Source of the DNA: Moraxella lacunata
GTDB lineage: Bacteria > Pseudomonadota > Gammaproteobacteria > Pseudomonadales > Moraxellaceae
Length of the DNA: 11,518 nt
Assembly (NCBI RefSeq): GCF_002027545.1
Contig: NZ_MXAN01000080.1
Span: 1-11,518 of the forward strand
Reading direction: 5' to 3'
Part shown: in pieces, positions 6,794 through 11,518 of the stretch
How the letters are laid out: the number at the start of each line of letters is the position of its first letter
Position numbering within the stretch: position 1 is the stretch's first letter
Made by a program: the position numbers and the translations under genes
The notes under the pieces: generated by a model
The model's input: the letters and a program-made list of their open reading frames with translations, nothing else
Databases searched by the model: none
What the model was told of the DNA's origin: nothing

Positions 6794-6823
6794 TTTATAC
6801 TTGTCAAAAGTCTATTCTATCAA
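6794..6823 (-). promoter_or_regulatory. Candidate ampD promoter, leaderless arrangement
   Basis: On the minus strand, TTGATA (6823-6818), an 18-base spacer, and TATAAA (6799-6794), ending 5 bases before the ampD ATG. Transcription would then begin at or within two bases of the start codon. A TTGACA inside the spacer could instead serve a start further in, which would exclude the annotated ATG. Confidence 0.35.
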
Positions 6824-6848
6824 TTTTTATTTAAATTTAACACTTGCT

Positions 6849-8672
6849 ATGAAAAATTTTTACCAATCCGCCCCCACACTACTAGCCCTTAGCCTAACCG
6901 TCTTGATGAGCGTGCCGACTTATGCCGTCTCATCTGGCAATGCCCTAACGGACGGCACTAATGTGGCGTATCGAGATAGCAGTGCGGTTTTTGATGATAT
7001 TCAGCATTCATTTTTAACAGATAATTCCCAATCTAATACCGCCCCAACTGCTAGCCAATCCCAATCTTTGGCAGACGTGGCAAATTCCCCCACATGGCGA
7101 AAATTATTATTGCTTGACAAAAAGGGCAAGCCCACTGCCAAAGATCCCCATTTTCTACTGGCAGGGGGCGACGCCAGAGCTGAGCTTGACGCTATCATCA
7201 AGGCGATAGATGAGCGTGATGATAAGGTGCTGTGTGCCTTTCCTGCTCGCACGCACTATGTGGCAGAGCAGTTGGGCTTGGCGTTAGATGACAGTGGTTG
7301 TGATGAATTTCATGCGTGGGTGAAACGGTATGACGCTCGGGCGTTGTCGCTGACCTTTGCCGATGAGCACCCTAATTCGCTCGGCTCGGCGTTCGCTCAT
7401 GTGATGATAAAGGCGGACACCGAGCGAAGTTTGGCAAGTGGACGTGATGATGACGCCTTTGCCATTAACTACACCGTTGCCCGAGACAAGGCGGACAGCG
7501 AAGCCGAAGCCAGTGCCCGCTCGCTCGTGGGCGGTTATGCAGGGGTCATGGAGTTTTATGATTATGATGAAAAGCGAGATGTGTACCTGCTTGATGATGA
7601 GCGAGACATTTGGGAGTATCGTCTCAATCTCACCACTGCCGAAGTCGCCCAAATCATGCGACATGTGTGGGAGACCAAAGATTTAAAACGTCCGTATTTT
7701 TTCACCCATGACAACTGTGCCAGTGAGATATTACGCCTGATAGATGTCGTGCGTGGCAGTGAGTTGCGTGAAGCGGTTGGCAAAGTCGTCATTCCCAACG
7801 AAGTGGCACGGGTGCTGACCGATAAGGGGCTGGTGATTGATACCAAATACCTGCCGTCAAAGAGCAGTACCGCCCAAGCGGTGCAAAACGGCACAAAGGG
7901 GACAATCACAAGCTCCAGTAATCCCGCCCATGCCAGTCCCACGCACCGCATTGGCGTATCGGTGGGCTATGCTGACAGTTATCACGGCACACGCACGGGC
8001 GATAATGACGGCACGACTTATGGGCTGTCGTTACGCTCGGCATATCATGATGTGCTAGATAGACCTGTGGGCGTACGCCAGTATCTCGACGTTGAAATGC
8101 TCTCGCTTGATGTGCGGTATGATGACAGACTAAAAGTACAAAAAGCAACCCTATTTAGCACACGCAGTTATAACCCAACCAACACCGCCAAAGCCCATAA
8201 CGGCACGGCATGGGGTCAGCACGCACGGCTCATGCAGGTCATGGACGGCTCGGATAGGGATAATGATGACCATATGGTCTTTGATGTCCGTCTAGAAAAG
8301 GGCAAATCATGGACGCTCGGGCAGGGCGAGCTGGGTACAGGTAGGCTTGCCGATACGCTCTGCTATGCGTTTGGCGGTTATGGCGGACAAGTGGGGCATA
8401 TCAATAAAGGCTATCGTGTGGGGGCAGGTGTGAATGTCGGCTGTATTCATCATGCCAGTGATAAGGTGCGTGTCATGGGCGAGCTTGCCCTGCCGATATG
8501 GTATCATCACAATCAAGGCGAGACCCGCTCGGCATATATTCAGCCTGCTCTTAATGTCGGCGTGCAATACGACATCAGCCCTGCGTACGCCCTACGCCTG
8601 ACGGGCAAGGCGGAGCGTGGGCGTGATGACACGCACGAGCAAGTGGCGTTGGCGGTATTGCGGTATTTTTAG
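6849..8672 (+). CDS. Secreted DUF4105 (Lnb-like N-terminal domain) protein with C-terminal beta-rich domain
   Basis: 607 residues from ATG 6849. The first 26 residues form a Sec signal peptide (MKNFYQSAPTLLALSLTVLM, probable cut after TYA), so the protein acts in the periplasm or outer membrane. DUF4105 spans about 120-335: a CAFPARTHYVAEQLGL block (129-144), a SLGSAFAHVMIKAD segment with conserved H184, ERDIWEYRLNLT (251-262) and the hallmark FFTHDNCASEILRLID with C290. The His-Cys pairing fits a cysteine-peptidase-like fold; I recall that Bacteroides Lnb, a lipoprotein N-acyltransferase, contains this domain, but activity here is inference. From about 380 to the end, alternating beta strands finish in an aromatic YF, as in outer-membrane barrels. 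A TTG at 6801 would add 16 residues and spoil the signal peptide, so I reject it. No clear ribosome site. Its end converges on the methyltransferase gene with 15 bases between. Confidence 0.85.
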   Translation: MKNFYQSAPTLLALSLTVLMSVPTYAVSSGNALTDGTNVAYRDSSAVFDDIQHSFLTDNSQSNTAPTASQSQSLADVANSPTWRKLLLLDKKGKPTAKDPHFLLAGGDARAELDAIIKAIDERDDKVLCAFPARTHYVAEQLGLALDDSGCDEFHAWVKRYDARALSLTFADEHPNSLGSAFAHVMIKADTERSLASGRDDDAFAINYTVARDKADSEAEASARSLVGGYAGVMEFYDYDEKRDVYLLDDERDIWEYRLNLTTAEVAQIMRHVWETKDLKRPYFFTHDNCASEILRLIDVVRGSELREAVGKVVIPNEVARVLTDKGLVIDTKYLPSKSSTAQAVQNGTKGTITSSSNPAHASPTHRIGVSVGYADSYHGTRTGDNDGTTYGLSLRSAYHDVLDRPVGVRQYLDVEMLSLDVRYDDRLKVQKATLFSTRSYNPTNTAKAHNGTAWGQHARLMQVMDGSDRDNDDHMVFDVRLEKGKSWTLGQGELGTGRLADTLCYAFGGYGGQVGHINKGYRVGAGVNVGCIHHASDKVRVMGELALPIWYHHNQGETRSAYIQPALNVGVQYDISPAYALRLTGKAERGRDDTHEQVALAVLRYF

Positions 8673-8687
8673 ATTTCAAGTTTGTGC

Positions 8688-9476
8688 CTAGCGAATGCTG
8701 TGGGTGTTTTTAAACCTTCTCTGCCTTAAAATCTCATACAAACACACGCTCCCCGCCACACCGACATTTAGGCTTTCTTGTCCGTATTGGGGTAGGGTTA
8801 GGGGCGTGCATTCTTTTAATAAAATCTTATCCACGCCTTGCCCTTCGTGTCCCATAATCAGGGCAAGCGGTTTGGTCAAATCCTTATGATAAATCAAGCC
8901 ATCAGCGTGCGAAGTTGTGGCAAACATTGGCACTTTAACGAAGTCAAAAATCTCATCAATTCCCACATTTTCATAAATATGTAAACTAAAATTTGCCCCC
9001 ATGCCAGCACGCATTGTTTTGGGATTATAGGCGTGAGCCGTGCCTGTGGTGCAAATCACCGTTTCAAACCCTGTAGCACTGGCGGTGCGAAGTAGCGTTC
9101 CTAGATTGCCCGTATCCTGAATGCCATTGATAATTAAGCAGTCGTTTTCAATGGCTTGATTTAAAATCAAACTTGGCATCTCAATGATTGCCATTATGGG
9201 CAAACTTTCGCCAAGCGTGCGAATGGCTTTATATAAAGTATCACTGATGATAATGGGGTTTTTATTTAACTTGGCAAGTAAACTTTGAATTTCAGCATTT
9301 GTCATTCCACTTTCGCTGACAATGGTTGTGATTGGCATTTTACCTGCTTTTAAATAAGCGTCCAATAAATGCGTGCCTTCAATGACCGTTTGCCCAAGTT
9401 TCTTTCTTTTTTTAGGGTCGGTTAATAAGGCGTGGGCGGTTTTAATTAGGGGGTTGTCTTTGGAGGTGATAATCAT
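8688..9476 (-). CDS. TrmH/SpoU-family RNA 2'-O-methyltransferase
   Basis: 262 residues. An N-terminal substrate-binding domain (about 1-100: TSKDNPLIKTAHALL, GQTVIEGTHLLDAYL) precedes a SPOUT knot domain. The three SpoU motifs are clear: motif 1 INGIQDTGNLGTLLRTAS (116-133) with N124 and R130; motif 2 ALIMGHEGQGV (205-215) with E211; and motif 3 LPQYGQESLNVGVAGSVCLY (228-247) with N237. These bind S-adenosylmethionine in the trefoil knot and methylate a ribose in rRNA or tRNA. The exact target nucleotide is not readable; general resemblance is to RlmB/YsgA-like proteins. No good ribosome site precedes ATG 9476-9474, and only 20 bases separate it from the upstream gene stop, so translation may depend on readthrough from that gene, which is itself interrupted. 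Confidence 0.92.
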   Translation of the reverse strand: MIITSKDNPLIKTAHALLTDPKKRKKLGQTVIEGTHLLDAYLKAGKMPITTIVSESGMTNAEIQSLLAKLNKNPIIISDTLYKAIRTLGESLPIMAIIEMPSLILNQAIENDCLIINGIQDTGNLGTLLRTASATGFETVICTTGTAHAYNPKTMRAGMGANFSLHIYENVGIDEIFDFVKVPMFATTSHADGLIYHKDLTKPLALIMGHEGQGVDKILLKECTPLTLPQYGQESLNVGVAGSVCLYEILRQRRFKNTHSIR

Positions 9477-9496
9477 AGGAAGTTTTTTAAATGGGT

Positions 9497-10091
9497 TTAT
9501 AAAATTAATTTTTTGCCACTATATTTCATCGCATATTCATTAAAAACTTTTTGAATATTAACATTCTCATCATTCTCAAAATACATCATATCTATTTTAT
9601 GCTTTTTTGTTTTTGTATGAATGACCAATGTTGGTATATTATACATAAAACTAACATCAACCATTTGAATGTCTTGCCATTGGATTTCAAACCCTTGCTT
9701 TGGGTGATTAAATCTCTTTCCAAACTAAAAATAAACCCTTATAAGTATTGGGGTTGAAGTTTTTAAAAATCCATAAAAATCAGGGTTTGGAAAGAAGTCT
9801 ATTAAATACCATGCCAATTTCATCAAAGATAAACATTGGCATGGGTTTTTGATTGTCTTTATCATGCAACTTGTTAGGCATGATTGCCTTATAAATCATA
9901 AATAAAGGCACAGCGGCAATAATCAAATCTTTAATGATTGAAAAATTGTCTTTATTGGGATTGAGTAAATTTAAATATAAGACACAGAGCAAAATGGCAC
10001 ATACCAAAATGCCAAACACCAAAAGCCCCCATAAAAAATAATTGACGGATTTTGAAAGTGTTTTTGGTTGATAATAAAACTCTTGTCTCAT
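9497..10091 (-). pseudogene. Small membrane protein with PH-like domain, interrupted by an 87-bp insert
   Basis: The first frame runs from ATG 10091-10089 for 103 codons to TGA at 9782-9780, the last six codons (RLLSKP) being insert sequence. Downstream the minus strand resumes clear coding (HPKQGFEIQWQDIQMVDVSF...KKLIL) to TAA 9499-9497. Deleting the insert 9714-9800 plus one 7-base repeat joins N97 directly to H98 in frame, giving 166 residues: cytoplasmic start, TM about 18-42, TM about 55-70, then a beta-rich PH-like part with FIFDEIGMVFN, IQWQDI and TLVIHTKTKKHKI (123-135). Function unknown. The start overlaps the fbp stop as ATGA, with AAGG about 8 bases upstream, so it is translationally coupled to fbp. 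The shortened 103-residue product would keep both TM helices and lose the domain. Confidence 0.7.
9714..9800. mobile_element. 87-bp MITE-like inverted-repeat insert with 7-bp target duplication
   Basis: ATTAAAT occurs at 9707-9713 and again at 9801-9807, bracketing the insert. Just inside are an 11-base perfect inverted repeat TCTTTCCAAAC (9715-9725) and GTTTGGAAAGA (9785-9795), with a nested AACCC / GGGTT pair in the left half. The insert has no coding frame and adds 94 bases in all, which breaks the host gene. Ends are slightly asymmetric (1 and 5 bases outside the inverted repeat), so exact borders may differ by a few bases. No second copy is seen in this window. Confidence 0.65.
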
Positions 10092-11101
10092 TCGCTCGCC
10101 TTATCCCCATTCGCCAAAATCCCTGCCTTTTCATGCAAGGCTTTGACATACTCAACTTCTTCTTTTGCCCCAAGTACCACGGGGATACGCTGATGAATGT
10201 GCGTGGGCGTGATGTCCATGATACGCTGTACGCCGTCTGTGCTTGCCCCGCCCGCTTGCTCAATGACAAAACTCATGGGATTGGCTTCGTACATCAGACG
10301 AAGTTTGCCCGCCTTGCCTGCGATTTTGGTGTCAAAGGGATACATAAACACCCCACCCCGAATCAAAATACGATGCACGTCCGCAATCATCGCCGCCACC
10401 CACCGCATATTATAGTCTTTGGCTCGCACGCCCGTATCGCCTTGGGTCAGCTCTTCAATATAAGTCGCAATGGGTTCAAGCCAATAACGGCGGTTGGACG
10501 CATTAATGGCGTATTCGGCAGTATCATGACTGATACGCACATCATCATTGATAAGAATATAAGTCTGGCTCATCGGGTCAAAACTAAACATAGCAACGCC
10601 GTCCCCAAAGGTAACCGCCAGCATGGTGGACGTGCCATAGATAAAATAGCCCGCCCCAAGCTGATTTTCGCCTTTTTGTAAAAAGTCGGACTCACACGCC
10701 CTTTGACCTTGATTGTGATAAGGCAAAATAGAAAAAATCGTCCCCACCGTCATGTTGATGTCAATGTTTGACGAGCCGTCCAATGGGTCAAAGGTAACCA
10801 GTAGTGTGCCGTCATCATTGGCAGGGCTAATCTCATCAAGCTCTTCACTGGCAACCCCTGCACAGTTGGGATTGTGGATTAGGGCGTTTAGTAGTAGGTC
10901 GTTGGAAATCACGTCCAGCTTTTTTTGGGCTTCGCCTTGCACATTTTGACCGCCTGCTTCGCCATGAATGCCTGCCAACGCTCCTTTGTCAAGCAAATGA
11001 CTAATCGCCACACTGGCAGTGGCAAGCGTTGTCATGGTGCTGGCAAGCTGTGGCGTGGTGTGGGATTCTAGGTATTGGGCGAGCGTGGTTTGTGCGGTCA
11101 T
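10088..11101 (-). CDS. fbp: Fructose-1,6-bisphosphatase class I
   Basis: 337 residues, normal for the family. It removes the 1-phosphate from fructose 1,6-bisphosphate to give fructose 6-phosphate in gluconeogenesis, in the cytoplasm. Metal and active-site motifs are intact: ASEELDE with E86/E87, FDPLDGSSN with D105 and D108, RGGVFMYP (248-255), [20 protein letters not shown] (266-285) with E272 as the third metal-site acid, and QRIPVVLG (304-311). The start at 11101-11099 has AAGGA 7 bases upstream. The stop TGA overlaps the ATG of the next gene (ATGA). In organisms that live on organic and amino acids, as Moraxella do, this enzyme is the committed step for making hexose phosphates for the envelope. 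A good promoter lies at 11131-11159. Confidence 0.97.
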   Translation of the reverse strand: MTAQTTLAQYLESHTTPQLASTMTTLATASVAISHLLDKGALAGIHGEAGGQNVQGEAQKKLDVISNDLLLNALIHNPNCAGVASEELDEISPANDDGTLLVTFDPLDGSSNIDINMTVGTIFSILPYHNQGQRACESDFLQKGENQLGAGYFIYGTSTMLAVTFGDGVAMFSFDPMSQTYILINDDVRISHDTAEYAINASNRRYWLEPIATYIEELTQGDTGVRAKDYNMRWVAAMIADVHRILIRGGVFMYPFDTKIAGKAGKLRLMYEANPMSFVIEQAGGASTDGVQRIMDITPTHIHQRIPVVLGAKEEVEYVKALHEKAGILANGDKASE

Positions 11102-11130
11102 GGCAAATCCTTAAAGTCATAAATGCCCTT

Positions 11131-11159
11131 ATTTTATCATGAAATGGGCAAGATGTCAG
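11131..11159 (-). promoter_or_regulatory. Sigma-70 promoter of the fbp cluster
   Basis: On the minus strand, CTGACA (11159-11154), a 17-base spacer, and TAAAAT (11136-11131), with a TG one base before the -10 (extended -10). The transcript start would lie about 20-25 bases before the fbp ATG, enough for the AAGGA ribosome site. No operator-like palindrome is evident around it. Confidence 0.6.
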
Positions 11160-11301
11160 AGATATTTTATTTTTTGATGATGGGATAAATTCATAAAATA
11201 CTGAGAGTAAAAAATGAATGATGAGCAAATAATTCATCCATAAAATCATTGTTTTTATAGACGTGCCATAATGGGTTACTTTGTCAGCCTATGGGGTTTT
11301 G

Positions 11302-11472
11302 ATGGAATCAACCAAATTTATTGATGGATTATTTGACGTCAATCGGATAAAAAGAGCAAATCTCATTAAAATTTTTCATGTGTTTTTCATCATCTCTTTT
11401 ATTTTGTGTTTTTTAACCGCTTATTTTTTGGTGTCTTTGTTGGGATTGGTTTTATTTGTTTTATTTTTCTAA
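11302..11472 (+). CDS. Small two-helix membrane protein, hypothetical
   Basis: 56 residues from ATG 11302, preceded by GGGG at 11293-11296 as a modest ribosome site. An amphipathic start (MESTKFIDGLFDVNRIKRAN) is followed by two adjacent hydrophobic, Phe/Leu-rich stretches (about 25-40 and 42-56), so it would sit in the inner membrane. An extended -10 (TG, one base, CATAAT) at 11264-11272 is a possible promoter. A TTG at 11281 would add 7 residues. The stop TAA overlaps an ATG by one base (TAATG), suggesting coupling to a following frame. No family recognised; the composition could also arise by chance in AT-rich DNA. Confidence 0.35.
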   Translation: MESTKFIDGLFDVNRIKRANLIKIFHVFFIISFILCFLTAYFLVSLLGLVLFVLFF

Positions 11473-11518
11473 TGGAATACTTTTTTAGGGCGTGCCTGCC
11501 TTTTGTATTTGCAATGAA
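11472..11518 (+). CDS. Possible start of a further gene, cut by the window end
   Basis: ATG at 11472-11474 shares its A with the TAA of the preceding small frame and opens 15 codons (MEYFFRACLPFVFAM) that are still open at the window edge. The one-base overlap is typical of coupled genes, but so short a stretch proves little. Confidence 0.25.
   Translation, partial: MEYFFRACLPFVFAM

Noticed and set aside
6801..6848. TTG start adding 16 residues to the DUF4105 protein
   Set aside because: It would place polar residues ahead of a textbook signal peptide and has no ribosome site; ATG 6849 is preferred.
9551..9757. 68-codon plus-strand frame in the gap downstream of the 103-codon frame
   Set aside because: It is antisense to the resumed minus-strand coding (HPKQGFEIQW... 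to KKLIL) of the interrupted gene, which has far better protein character.
10052..10681. 209-codon plus-strand frame
   Set aside because: Entirely antisense to fbp, whose motifs are unambiguous.
11001..11249. 82-codon minus-strand frame overlapping the start of fbp
   Set aside because: Overlaps the fbp N-terminus in another frame, lacks a ribosome site, and its composition is not protein-like.

Overview
The window looks like chromosomal DNA of a Moraxella-like gammaproteobacterium (Moraxellaceae). This is inferred from the protein flavour (CorC, MurJ, EamA, AmpD, class I Fbp and a DUF4105 protein), moderate-GC genes separated by very AT-rich spacers, and the many short GGTGCGT...ACGCACC palindromes between genes. 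No rRNA, tRNA, CRISPR array, phage gene or complete transposase is visible.

Layout. 1-133: possible 3' end of an unidentified plus-strand gene. 130-1208 (minus): multi-pass membrane protein split by a frameshift at a T6 run. 1361-2224 (plus): corC, followed by a strong intrinsic terminator. 2281-2510: non-coding or remnant DNA with a repeat element. 2510-2863 (minus): small AT-rich hypothetical gene between two repeats. 3084-4634 (minus): murJ, the lipid II flippase. 4635-5079: AT-rich spacer with a repeat. 5080-5955 (minus): EamA-type exporter. 6003-6171: the most complete copy of the repeat. 6201-6788 (minus): ampD. 6849-8672 (plus): secreted DUF4105 protein, divergent from ampD. A minus-strand cluster then reads fbp (11101-10088), a small membrane protein (10091-9497) and a TrmH-family methyltransferase (9476-8688). 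11302 to the end: small hydrophobic plus-strand reading frames.

Gene teamwork. MurJ and AmpD serve peptidoglycan export and recycling. The DUF4105 protein also acts in the envelope. Fbp is the gluconeogenic phosphatase; its stop overlaps the start of the next gene (ATGA), and the methyltransferase starts about 20 bases after that gene, so the three are probably co-transcribed.

Most interesting signals. (1) An 87-bp inverted-repeat insert, flanked by a 7-bp direct repeat, interrupts the membrane-protein gene downstream of fbp; removing the insert and one repeat restores one continuous frame. (2) A 169-bp element has imperfect terminal inverted repeats beginning TATAGTCAATTAA, resembling neisserial Correia elements, and carries two REP-like palindromes; two partial relatives lie nearby. 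(3) A second family of paired palindromes, GTAG-GGGCGAAT..., lies upstream of the small AT-rich gene. (4) The two disrupted membrane proteins share an architecture (two N-terminal TM helices followed by a PH-like segment), yet are broken by different mechanisms.
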